Shown: piece by piece, positions 24,915 to 34,580 of the stretch
Numbering within the stretch: the stretch's first letter is position 1
Layout: every line of letters starts with the position of its first letter
Source of the DNA: Oreohelix idahoensis
Lineage: Eukaryota; Mollusca; Gastropoda; Stylommatophora; Oreohelicidae
Assembly: GCA_024509875.1 (NCBI GenBank)
Contig: JAMPIV010014142.1
Coordinates: 347,501 to 411,500, forward strand
DNA length: 64,000 nucleotides
Reading direction: 5' to 3'
Notes under the pieces: model-generated
Told to the model about the DNA's origin: nothing
Database searches by the model: none
Seen by the model: only the letters and a program-made list of their open reading frames with translations
Program-made: the position numbers and the translations under genes

Positions 24915-25330
24915 AGCGTGTCGTATATGACCCCTGATGAGATTGGGAACTCATCACATGAAACACATCGTTACCGTCACCGAAACAACCCCAGCAATAG
25001 CATCAAAATGCTTATTGTGGGCCTGTAATAGTCGGCGTCTGTGGCCTAATGGATATGAACGCAGTTTCATAATCCAGATATACCAGGTTCGAAACTTGCT
25101 GCAGGCGGTTTGGTAGCAGATCGCTTTGTGTGGATTTTTAACAATGGTATAAACGCCGTACCGTTCAGAAAGCAATGGCAAACTACTGAATGAAAAAAAT
25201 TGCCTAGAAAAATTACAAACAGCCAATAAAAGCTGGGGTTGATTGCCACGTCCTGTAAAGGATAAGCAACTAACTTAATGGACACCAATTGCATTGGTGT
25301 TTCCATGCTCCGCCGGGAGCAATCAGAGAA
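24915..25330 (+). repeat. Dispersed repeat R1 split by a SINE
   Basis: The 5' R1 part lies at about 24915-25027 ('GAGATTGGGAACTCATCACA', 'CATCAAAATGCTTATTGTGG'). The 3' part lies at about 25265-25330 ('TTGCATTGGTGTTTCCATGC', 'TCCGCCGGGAGCAATCAGAG'). The interval is filled by a tRNA-headed SINE. Confidence 0.7.
25029..25262 (+). mobile_element. tRNA-headed SINE S3 inserted in R1
   Basis: 'GTCTGTGGCCTAATGGATAT' has an A-box-like TGGCCTAATGG as in Arg-type tRNAs, and GGTTCGAAACT provides a B-box about 45 bp later. The following body contains 'AGCAATGGCAAACTACTG' and 'TTGCCTAGAAAAATTAC'. The insertion interrupts R1. A TAAT-like target duplication is possible but too short to trust. Confidence 0.75.
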
Positions 25331-26867
25331 ACATATGTCTCAACAAAGGAGTGGCCTCGCGCTCTTCAGAAATCTAAATACATATCCTCACCTCACTCAA
25401 AGTAACCCACTAAAGATATACAGTAGAATAATCAATAATCGTGAAATACACTTAATTACTTTTACATTAAAGAACAAAATAAAATTTACTCTTGACTTAA
25501 CACTAGAACTAAAGCCATCACATAAAGGAAATTTACCACGAAAACTCTCTCTTCTATTACTGGGGAAAATTACATTTAACCTACTTTCACCCACGTGTCA
25601 ATTCACACGATATAAAACTGCGTAACATTAAGTGATAACTAAGAGTGTTAAATGCAGACTCCTTGGCGCCTTCTTTTACGCATGGTCATCAACACGTGAT
25701 CCTCCCGGTTGCCATCTTCCCAACTAGTAAATATTATCTAAATTAAAGTAATAAATTGCTTCTCTGTCCAGTTCCATGTATGAAATACTCTCCTACTAAA
25801 TTTGCCCGGTCTGATGGATGAAATAATTGCTACTAAAACTCTCACATCTGTGATTTGGACTTACACTATTAAAATCGATCCACGCATATTATTTTCACTC
25901 ATTTATATTTCAAGACTAAATTATCAGGTCCTGGAAACACATCAGTCTATTTATTTCATTAACCATTGAAAAAGACACGCTCAATATAATTCTAAAGCTA
26001 CAGGGAAATAATGGTAATTTCACTAGGAAATAAGCTAATCTGCTTTTAAATCAAACTCACGTGTCATGTCTCTGTTCCTCTTCTACCGACACAGGGCTAG
26101 CCTAACTTCGTTTCTCTCTCGTCTCGATTGAATCTTCAAATTGGCCTGTTTGCCGCTCGCTATCTCTTTATATAAGCCCTCGAGCGAATCACTCAACTTA
26201 CTGAGTGGCGCGTAGTAATTGCGCCACGCAAATAACACTCGCCTTAATTGCTCTATTAGGCATGAAAACACAGATATGGCCCACAACTATCAAATATAAC
26301 ACACGACTATCAAATATAACACACCACAACTAATTCTTAGGCTTTATTATGGCCTAGTCATCAATCTTCTTCTTTGTCAGAATTTTCACATCCCAGCAAT
26401 GCTTGCTCGCGCCGTCACGTGGGCTGACAGTCACGTGGGTTGCGCGCACATCGAAAATATACGGGCGATAAATATGCCATGAACATGAAGGGGGAAGCTG
26501 GGGTGTCTTTACGGCCCCATCACAGATCCATTTGTCCATGATCCGCCTCCATACAATGATTTGGTCTAGTATAAAATACTAAGTAATACCTTGATCAATA
26601 CATTTTAACAAATCCTGTCATCCTTTCTTATGTTCCTGATAAGTGTGTCGTTCCTTTAAGAAATGCTCCTTTAAATACTTTATCAAACTTACAGGCGTAC
26701 TTTGGCCATCATTCTCAATTATTCTACACATTTACAAGGCTGGCTTTTCATCTAACTGTATACAGATGCTGGTAGTTGCCGCCTGCAACACACTCATCCT
26801 GTAATTTTTCTTAACACATACTACACACTTCCTAACGCACAAGTGGATTAATCACAGGAAAATTACA

Positions 26868-26868
<1 letters not shown>
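25331..26868. other. Non-coding stretch, no recognised gene
   Basis: No motif-bearing frame. A short direct duplication 'ACTATCAAATATAACACAC' is present near 26286-26322. Confidence 0.45.

Positions 26869-26869
<1 letters not shown>

Positions 26870-26959
<90 letters not shown>
26870..26959. repeat. (AT)n microsatellite
   Basis: About 90 bp of uninterrupted AT dinucleotides. Confidence 0.97.
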
Positions 26960-26960
<1 letters not shown>

Positions 26961-27545
26961 TTTCTTACCCTCAGGCAATACACACAAGCTGTAACAGGCT
27001 GTTAATGGGCATCTAGGTCTGCTAGGCAGATGCGGTGGCAAAGTTATATGACTTTTACACTTTTACCGCTCTCTTCTGTTCAGCTGTCTTTTCAAATTTT
27101 GTGGCCTCAATTCAGCCAAGTTCAAGGACTTATATACTACCGCATCCTCCGTCTCGGAGTGCATAGGCGAAAACGGTGTTAAAAATCTAAAACCGAGGTG
27201 TATTTTTGCCTTCTGTTCAATTAGCAAAATTTTTAATATTCATTATCTTTCTTAATTCTGGGCCGATTTTGATCATCTAAAGAGCTTGAATTATTCTGTG
27301 AATTTTTCTCTACCGATCTATATAATAATTGTTTAGGTAGCAAAATGCATTTAAATCTATGCATACTTTAACTAGCTAAATTTGGGACTACCCTGGTGTA
27401 TAGATGTCATTTCACACGATCTTTCTCTCTTACTAAACTACTATTCGAGGAAGTCTTTGCACCTGCCTCTAAAGTAACATTCCCGTTGTTGAAATATATA
27501 CTCCTTCCCGTTTAAACTTCTTTAGTCATTATGAAATTAAATAGC
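26960..27545. other. Non-coding stretch
   Basis: No gene or recognised repeat between the AT microsatellite and LINE F4. Confidence 0.45.
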
Positions 27546-27549
27546 TTCG

Positions 27550-28230
27550 AGAATCTTCAACACAAATGTAAAGTCAGTCCTATTGTATGGCTCTGAGACA
27601 TGGAGAACAACAAAAACAACAACCAAAAAGCTACAGACTTTTATAAACGGGTGCTTGCGTAGAATAGAAAGACTGAAATGGTATGACAAAGTCACAAATG
27701 TGGAATTGATGACAAAAACCAGACAAGTGCCAATGGAACAAGAGTTGAGAAGAAGACGCTGGCGATGGATAGAACACACACTGAGAAAACCTGTGGATAG
27801 CATTACAAGGCAGTCCATGTTCTGGAATCCACAGGGAAAGAGAGGCAGAGGTAGGCCAAAAAACACATGGAGAAGAGAACTGGAAACAGAGGTGAAAATG
27901 ATGAGGAAAACATGGAAAGAACTTGAGCGGATGGCACAGGACAGGAAGACTTGGCATGTGTTTGTTGAAGTCCTAAGCTCCATGGGGAGCTAAAGGGTAT
28001 TGATTCCTCAAGCATGTCGTAAAGTTCAACTAATATGAGGTTGTGCTTGAGACAGGCAGGCGTATCATGTAAAACGGATAGCTACAGAAATCACCACTGC
28101 AAGAGTGTGTGTGCTTTGATGTGGGCTTCCTCAAGGGTGCTATATGGAGTGGCGGTTCAATGCTCCATGATTAGCGAAAAAGGAGATAATGATGATGATG
28201 ACAATGATGAAGACAACGAAGGTGATGTTA
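27550..28230 (+). mobile_element. LINE F4 3' end with R1-type 3' UTR
   Basis: A 5'-truncated LINE retains the post-RT C-terminal region (open 27583-27993, about 136 codons). It has YGSETWRT, CLRRIERLKW, RRRRWRWIEHTLRKPVDSI and GKRGRGRPKNTWRR, and ends in SSMGS. It is followed immediately by R1 sequence ('GAGGTTGTGCTTGAGACAGG', 'CATGTAAAACGGATAGCTAC', 'CACTGCAAGAGTG', 'GTTCAATGCTCCATGA') and a (GATGAT)n tail at 28187-28212. This links R1 to a coding LINE end. The domain resembles F2's, so F2 and F4 are related families. Confidence 0.85.
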
Positions 28231-29495
28231 CACGTAAGTACATACATACATATATTTTACTATAAAATATACTATACGTTCCTAACGTTCAAGTAAAATC
28301 AGTGATAAATCAGCCACTTAATACCTAATTGGCGGTGCTAGATCTATCGATGAAGGCGGTGTTAACGATTCTTACATTGCTGTCAGAAGAAAAATAAACA
28401 TATTTAACAAGCAGACAATTTTAATCTCCTATCGACTCTCGTCCCGAAGTCTCCCAAGCGGAGCGAGTTCCAAATGTTAACCAATCAGCCGTCTAGCTCT
28501 TAACAACATGTTGTCAGATACGGCGCTGGAAAAAATATATGGAGGCAGATTTTCCTCATTCAAATTCGACAGCCGCTCCACTTTACAAGTCCTTTTTTTT
28601 CGTTTGACGCGTTTTGATGTCTGTATGGATTAAAATGTTGGAGATTTTTATTGACGCAGCTTTTTCACAAGGTTCAAAAGGTGCGATCTTAAGGCTAGGA
28701 GGAAGAAACTCATTGTTTGCTCACCTGTGTAAGAGGAGTTATGAAAAGAAGGTGGGGTTGGAAGATTAGTGTAAGTATGTATTGATGGAGATAATAGTAC
28801 GCTGTGTTTGATTCGTTTTTCATGGTGTGAAATATGTGGAAGATACTAGAAGTTGCTGAGGACAGAAATACGATAAGATGGATAAAGATGTGGAAGTGGG
28901 AAGCTCGACTTTCTTGTTTGCAAGAGCATATTTTAATAACCTCCTCATTGTCCTTTGCCTTCCTTACGCAGCGTGGAACCATCTCTGCAGCTGGTGCCCT
29001 TTTAAAACACCTGTACCAAGAAAACACAGTCTAGCAGCAGGTAGTTTTACACGCTGAGGTTGCAGCACCATAGACATAATTTTTTTTTTTTTTTTAAAGT
29101 GTATTTGTCAAATGGTAGTTATTGCTCCTTGACTTAACATTTGTTTCATGTATATCTAGTTGGAACACGTGAGGATATGATCATTTAAAGAATAAGAACT
29201 GTTTGTCATACAGATTTCGTGAGCATTTAAATGGGGCTCCTAAACCTGTGGCTTTTCATTTTAATTGTCTCGACTATTCTGGCAGTTGCGACATCCAGGT
29301 GACAGCGATCCGCTTTTCTTTGGAGAATTGTCTCATTTTCGAAATGGGTTGTCTTTCTCCTGATGGCTTGAATGCCCAACATCATTTTGCTTGAATTCTG
29401 CTATTCGGTGAATTTCCACTGTTTCAGTACCTTCCTATTTCATCCTTCGCTTGTTCATGATCAGCCTTTTTGATTGTTCGTGTTTTGTTTCGTAT
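28231..29495 (+). other. Mostly non-coding; short R1 fragment at 28945-29015
   Basis: No gene. 'CCTTCCTTACGCAGCGTGGA' and 'TCTCTGCAGCTGGTGCCCTT' near 28955-29005 match the start of the R1 copy at 55.15 kb. A T-run lies at 29079-29095. Confidence 0.55.
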
Positions 29496-29506
29496 CCTAT
29501 TTACGC

Positions 29507-29768
29507 GAGCGTCCGATTGACAGAGTGGTTAGAGCGCTGGTCTCTTGCGGCAAAAATGCCAGGTTCGAATCACTGTACCGACACGCTCCAGTCTACCCAG
29601 TAGTAAATGGGTACCTGACTCTGCTCTTTGAGGTAGGGAAAGAAAAGGCAGCGAGGAAGGAAACTGGTCATCCCACCTCTCGATGCTGGACCTAGTATTG
29701 TGAAGTCTCTAACACTTCACTCCCCTACGGCAGTATCTGATATGGGACTACCTTTACCTTTTTTGTAA
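29507..29768 (+). mobile_element. tRNA-headed SINE S1 with 11-bp target duplication
   Basis: The head 'GAGCGTCCGATTGACAGAGT' is followed by an A-box-like AGTGGTTAGAG and a B-box GGTTCGAATC. The body has 'CCAGTCTACCCAG.AGTAAATGGGTACCTGAC' with a conserved end 'CACTCCCCTACGGCAGTATC', and finishes in GACTACCTTTACC. CCTATTTACGC at 29496-29506 is repeated at 29769-29779. Other S1 copies are at 54.58, 55.8, 58.4 and 59.3 kb. Confidence 0.92.
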
Positions 29769-29804
29769 CCTATTTACGCACTTTTATGCTGCTACACACA
29801 ATAC

Positions 29805-30246
29805 TTACAATGAAAGAGTAATGGGGAAATGCGGCAGTGGAACAGTAAACGAGAATGGGGACAAACTAATAAGCTTCTGCAGCATTAACAACCTGGTCAT
29901 TGGAGGAACACTTTTTCCACACAAAGAAGTGCACAAGTTATCGTGGGAATCACCAAACGGACGGGACAGAAACCAGATAGACCACATTATGATCAATGGT
30001 AGATGGAAGCATGCATTACAAGATGTGAAAGTAAGAAGAGGTGCAGATGTGGGAAGTGATCATCACCTAGTAGTAGCAAGACTGACGGTGAAACTCAGAG
30101 CTGCTGGACCAATTGCAATCAAACAGAAAAGATATGACATCATGAAACTTAAGGACCCCCTCACCATAAAAGCTTGTGTGGTTGATGTAAAGAGACGATA
30201 TCAAATTGCCAAAAGCCAGGAAAGTACGTTGCTACTACATTGTTAA
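29805..30246 (+). pseudogene. LINE endonuclease C-terminal fragment
   Basis: An open frame of about 141 codons has NENGDKLISFC, LVIGGTLFPHK, SWESPNGRDRNQIDHIMI, RRGADVGSDHHLVVAR and KLKDP. These are the later motifs of the apurinic-like (EEP) endonuclease of LINE ORF2. RNQIDH and SDHH carry residues of the active site; the N-terminal half is missing. It stops at 30246 before any RT. It lies 40 bp past a SINE and is not continuous with the F4 LINE upstream, whose 3' end precedes it. Confidence 0.85.
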
Positions 30247-30477
30247 TTAATACATAACTTCTTTTTTTACTTAGCTTCGTAGCCTGACTACTCCAGCGGA
30301 TTATTTTCTTCACATTTTATACCACGACTATTCAATCCCTTTGTTTCTTCTCATTTGCATTTTCGTTGTTTGTTAAATTATTTGAGTTGATATTCTTTCT
30401 TTCTTGTTCCGTATTTTTACTTGCTTATTTCTTGTACTTTTTTCTAGCTTTACCTGTGTGTTTTTTTTTTTTTTTTC

Positions 30478-30662
30478 ATTGGCCCTAATGATGTCATACT
30501 CCCCCCTGGTCTCCTGGGTAGTGATATCGGATGCCTGGCCTTCTCGGATGAGGGCGAAAAAATAGGAGGTCCCGTGCGCAAGTTGCGCACGTTAAAAATC
30601 CCACGGCAGTTGGAAATTGTAAAGAGTAGGCCACAAGGCCGCTGCCCTGGCAAAATTTAAAA
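30478..30662 (-). repeat. SINE-like dispersed repeat tail
   Basis: Contains 'CGTTAAAAATCCCACGGCAG', 'AAAGAGTAGGCCACAAGGCC' and a T-run at 30462-30476 that would be the A-tail on the opposite strand. This layout recalls 3' parts of widespread invertebrate SINEs, and the internal CGTGCGCAAGTTGCGCACG is a short palindrome. No tRNA head was identified. Confidence 0.5.
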
Positions 30663-30849
30663 ATTAGAAACCTACCCACCACAAAAATATTTATAGAATG
30701 TGTGATTTCTATATAAACACATTGGGATTCTCGCTGGTGCTATGGAGCTCGTGCACTGTGTTGAGATCCTCCTTGTGCGATCTAAGGGAGGAGATCGGAG
30801 CACTGATAGATGTGTCCGTGTGCAAGGAAGATAATCCTTCAAACCAAAC

Positions 30850-31030
30850 TAAACCAAATGGCTGTCTAATTGTTATATGCTTCATTAATTCTCTTTTCAT
30901 TCCTTGGTTTTCTAGGACTTCTTTATTTGTTGTCTTCTCTTTCCATGAGACGTGCCCCATTCTTATATATCTCCACATCTCAAGAGCCTCAATTCTGTCC
31001 TCCAATTGCTTGTTCATTGTCCATCATGGA
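30850..31030 (-). pseudogene. LINE F1 C-terminal fragment
   Basis: On the minus strand it encodes MNKQLEDRIEALEMWRYIRM and then TTNKEVLENQGMKRELMKH. The same segment in the F1 copy at 41016-41282 reads MNKQLDERIEALEMW and TNKQVIENLGMKRELMKE. It belongs to the region after the RT domain and is truncated at both sides. Confidence 0.75.
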
Positions 31031-31129
31031 CAATGATTGAATTTATATTTTTGTTGAACAACTTACTCTTATTTTCACGAGGGAAGACAATAAAGTTCAT
31101 ATGTGGCTTTCATAACCTAATCTATCAAC

Positions 31130-31251
31130 TGCCATCTTCACACTAAGGTCGGCTGCCAAGGATCTCCAACTTCTTGTCTCTTGTTGCGATGGTGTACTCT
31201 GACAGACTCTTTCATATCCATCTCTAGGAGTTATCTTCTCGCGTACAGAAC
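31130..31251 (-). mobile_element. LINE F1 3' fragment, left half of a split copy
   Basis: Matches the 3' part of F1 at 40905-41030 ('GGTCGGCTGCCAAGGATCTC' against 'GGTTGGCTGTAATGGATCTC', 'TCTTGTCTCTTGTTGCGATG'). It is broken at 31252 by the LTR element and resumes after 40355 ('GTCCTCTTGCACGCACACCT' against 'CTCCCCTTGCACGCTTGCCT'). Confidence 0.75.
31247..31251. repeat. 5-bp target-site duplication (left)
   Basis: AGAAC directly before the 5' LTR is repeated directly after the 3' LTR at 40351-40355. A 5-bp duplication is typical of Ty3/gypsy-type integrases. Confidence 0.95.
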
Positions 31252-33833
31252 TGTCACGTAGGGTTTATATTCATTTAATTTCCTACATTTTCTTCCTATT
31301 TGTTCACCCAAATTCTCTCTTTTATTATCTCTGTATTTCATTTTTCCTGTATATTTTTCATCCATTCGTTTTGCGAATATTATTCTCATATAATTCGCAA
31401 ACTTTACCTTTTTCCTTTCTCTTAAACTGAGAATCGCGCTAGGACGATATTACGTAGATGTCAGGGCGTCAGAAGGCGTGATAAGTCGGTTCGCTGAACA
31501 CAGGACGTAGCAAATCGTCTACATTCTCACCGAGCGCGCGAGCTTCTTCTCGGCATTAGTCCCGGTGAGGTGTGATACTTTACATCTGCACCGGGCAGTA
31601 TCCAGACATTTGGCTGGAAAATCCCAAACTGACACGGCGCTCACTTGGGCAATGGAGTCAGGCTGTCTGGGATTTGAAACTGACACGCGTACATCGTGGT
31701 CAGTAGGTGACAGTTACGACACGCGTTAAGCGGACGTAAATGTTGGGAGTAGGGGAGATAATTTCGCTTGGCGAAGTAAGTTTGGGCCCTTTGTCTGATT
31801 TTAAGATATTGGCCAAGTTTGAAACTTTAATTTCATTCTCGCTCATAGACTCCACAGTAGATAGGTCGCTCGAAAAACAGAATAGCTGTTAGCGAAGATC
31901 TCAGTTTGTTTCGGCAATTTGTCGAACTTCTAGACTTCCAGAAATATTTTCAGCAATTTTATTCTTAAGTTGTGCGACTACCTGTAATTCTGTGGTTGAG
32001 GTAATTAATATGATAGATATATAGATTGTGTGAGTGTTAAAGTGTTAAATCGCTTAATTCATTAAAATCTATTTCTTTAGCGCAGAAGAGAAATAAAGTG
32101 GTAGGCTATTATATTTTCTAGGGAAGCATTCAGTGGAAAAGCAGACTAATTAAAATTTCTAGCTTATAACGGCAATTGTAGCTATTTATGAATTTAATTT
32201 AACTGCTAATACTCAGTCGAGTGTATTTTTCTAAAACTAACATATAAACTCTAGAATCCAGCCTCATGAATGGTGACGGAATACGCACGTGTTCTTAATT
32301 TATGAGGATTGCTGATTTTTAAATATAACTTACGTCACGGGAAGTTTAAATGATAAGCAAAGCTCTCTGCTTGCAAGTTTAAATGTAAGTTTTAACCAGT
32401 ACAGATTCTGTTTATTATATTATATGTGTTATTTTTCCTCCACACAGTGAAAGTTTTGGGGTGACCCTAACTTTACCAGCACCTAGTAGTAGTTTCCATA
32501 CTTGTGAAGAAATAGACAGTCCTTATTTTGAACCACGTGGGTTTTCTCAAGTAACACTGATCTGACGGTGCAAGTTAGACAGAAATACTAATATCCCTAT
32601 AACGGGTTTTCAAAGACTGTAATGATAAATACTGGACCTTGGAGTCAGCACTTAATTTCTTCTAGAAACTCTATATAATTTGCTGCCTGGCGGCGTGAAT
32701 ATTAACAATCATTTCCCGACTAGATTATATCTTGTGGACAAATCTGTGGTGTGACTAAAGTGAATCCTATACTGAGGGAAGGCACCGACCTGACATTCAT
32801 CATTTTTTTTGAAACCTACGCTATTGACACTGTGCTCTGTTAACTCCCGCGCCTGGAATAATTGTTAGGTGACTTAATCAGACATTTGAACAAATTTGCA
32901 TACCCAAGTAGTCGTTCCCGGAGACTCCAAGTTAAACAGGTCTTTTGGAACTGGGGACTTCTTGGCAGTAGACTGCATTTTTTGAGTCTGTGTGAAAATC
33001 TAAAAATCAATGTGTTCCAAGAGGCAGCAAGCAAAGTCGTGAGTACTAGTGTGAGAAGCCATGGCGGAATGAATGAGTGTACGCTGGTTTGAGTGATATT
33101 TTTCACTATTATATCTTTGACACCCTGTTGCTGTCCTATTTGTTTTTTTCAATCTGCATAATTTGTTGCTAAGGCTAGAGTTCTTGTGTTTTTGTCTTAG
33201 GTTAAATCAGATTTTTTTTTCAAACTCTGTGCATATAATTACGAGATAAAACAAAGAAAACTCTTAGACTCAAACCCTATGTATCTGTGACTCGGGCGCC
33301 ATCATCTGTTCTCTTAACGGGGCCGGGCTAAACCTAGAGTTAACACCATAACGGGGCTATCATCCTTGCAACATTTCCTTGATTTTTTGTGACTATGTGT
33401 ATATGTATTTTCCTTGATGTACTTTCTTTGATGTTGTGAGCCGATTTTTCCTGATATTAAAATCGCTCTTGAACTTAATAATCGTGTTTGGTCAGCTCGT
33501 TCTAGATAATATATATATCATTGTTATAGTTTTCCCACGTCTGTGTGTTTACCTGTCGTCACGTGTATGTGCGTGCCTGTGAGTGATAGAAATATACGTA
33601 ATATGTATATTGGTGTAGTCTGTCTGACGCTGTAACAACTGTTGTAGAAGATAGGTGAGAGAGAGAGAAGAATTCTTTTCGCTTTCAGAGACAGCCACTA
33701 TATCAAATCTATCATCTCACGTGTGTGGAAATTCTATTACCTGTCACTAACTCTCACTGAGTCTATCACCTATTCAAACCTATTCAGAAGGGACCAAACC
33801 TAGTCTTAATTCTCCTATCGGAAATCTACGACA
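31252..33833 (+). repeat. 5' LTR (2582 bp)
   Basis: Begins TGTCACGTAGGG and ends ATCTACGACA, with the TG...CA ends of LTRs. It matches 37768-40350 nearly throughout. I can see about seven differences, for example an A-run length change near 31875, CATTTTTTG versus CATCTTTTG near 32978, and GTTCTTGTG versus GTTCTGGTG near 33183. The length is unusual for a Ty3/gypsy LTR. It holds an AAATAAAG near 32092 but no convincing gene; the 76-88-codon frames at 32840-33106 are the same in both LTRs only because the LTRs are copies. Confidence 0.96.
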
Positions 33834-33835
33834 AA

Positions 33836-33910
33836 TGAGGGCTCGTTTCCGGTCTTTGAACTTAGAATAGGAAGACGAGTACGACAAACGTGGACTCGTC
33901 TATCTGGAGT
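33836..33910 (+). promoter_or_regulatory. Primer-binding-like site, imperfectly duplicated
   Basis: Two bases after the LTR, TGAGGGCTCGTTTCCGG (33836-33852) resembles a tRNA-Pro-type primer site (TGGGGGCTCGT...), with differences. The junction 'TACGACAAA' recurs 53 bp later at 33880-33888. It is followed by a related block with a proper TGG start, TGGACTCGTCTATCTGGAG at 33891-33909. Which of the two primes reverse transcription is unknown. Confidence 0.6.
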
Positions 33911-34580
33911 TTGAATTTAAGATTCTGTATTCTGATATAGAGTAAGAGTGTGATGTCTTGTGAGTTGTTATATCTTTAAATAATTACCCCCTAGACTAGC
34001 GATCTGTTTACGGGCGTGCTGACCACACAAACTAATAAGTTTTTTTTTCCACAGCATCTTTGAATAATATACATTTTGGTTACAGGTTGATTTTGTCGGG
34101 ATATATGTTAACTGCTGATTGTAATACTAAATGCTGGTAAAGTGGTGAGTGTATAACATTCACTGGGTACTGAGGCAGAACGGCGTTTGAACTAAGTTAA
34201 GGAGTGTGTTTCGGACTTTTTTGTCCAGATTAATTCCCTCCCTTACCCGATCTGACTTCAGGGGCGAACTTATAGTGGATTTTTAAAAATTAAGGGATTA
34301 TTTTTCTCTTTAATTTTTGCAATATTCTTTTGCTTTTCCACTGTAGCAACTTAATTTTCAGTTGTAATCTTAACTACCATTTATTTGGCGTAGTCGTGTT
34401 TTGCATTGAGTGCTTTATTGCCGATAATAGCAGCGATAGTTAGATTTTATTTTGGAGGAGGTATCCCAGGGTTAAGGATATCATCTTTTGATTTTTGGAA
34501 TTTTTTTCTCGTAAGTGGTAGGAACCAGGTTATTCTTTTTCCTATTTTCTATCTCCACTAGTCTCAGTCACTGACATAAT

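Noticed and set aside
25040..25105. tRNA-Arg gene
   Set aside because: The head fits loosely but does not fold into a full cloverleaf by eye, and it continues into a SINE body.
27537..27983. 148-codon minus-strand frame opposite LINE F4
   Set aside because: Antisense shadow of the F4 frame, which carries the recognisable motifs.
32840..33106. Small frames conserved between the two LTRs
   Set aside because: Identity follows from LTR duplication, not selection; no motif or codon signature.
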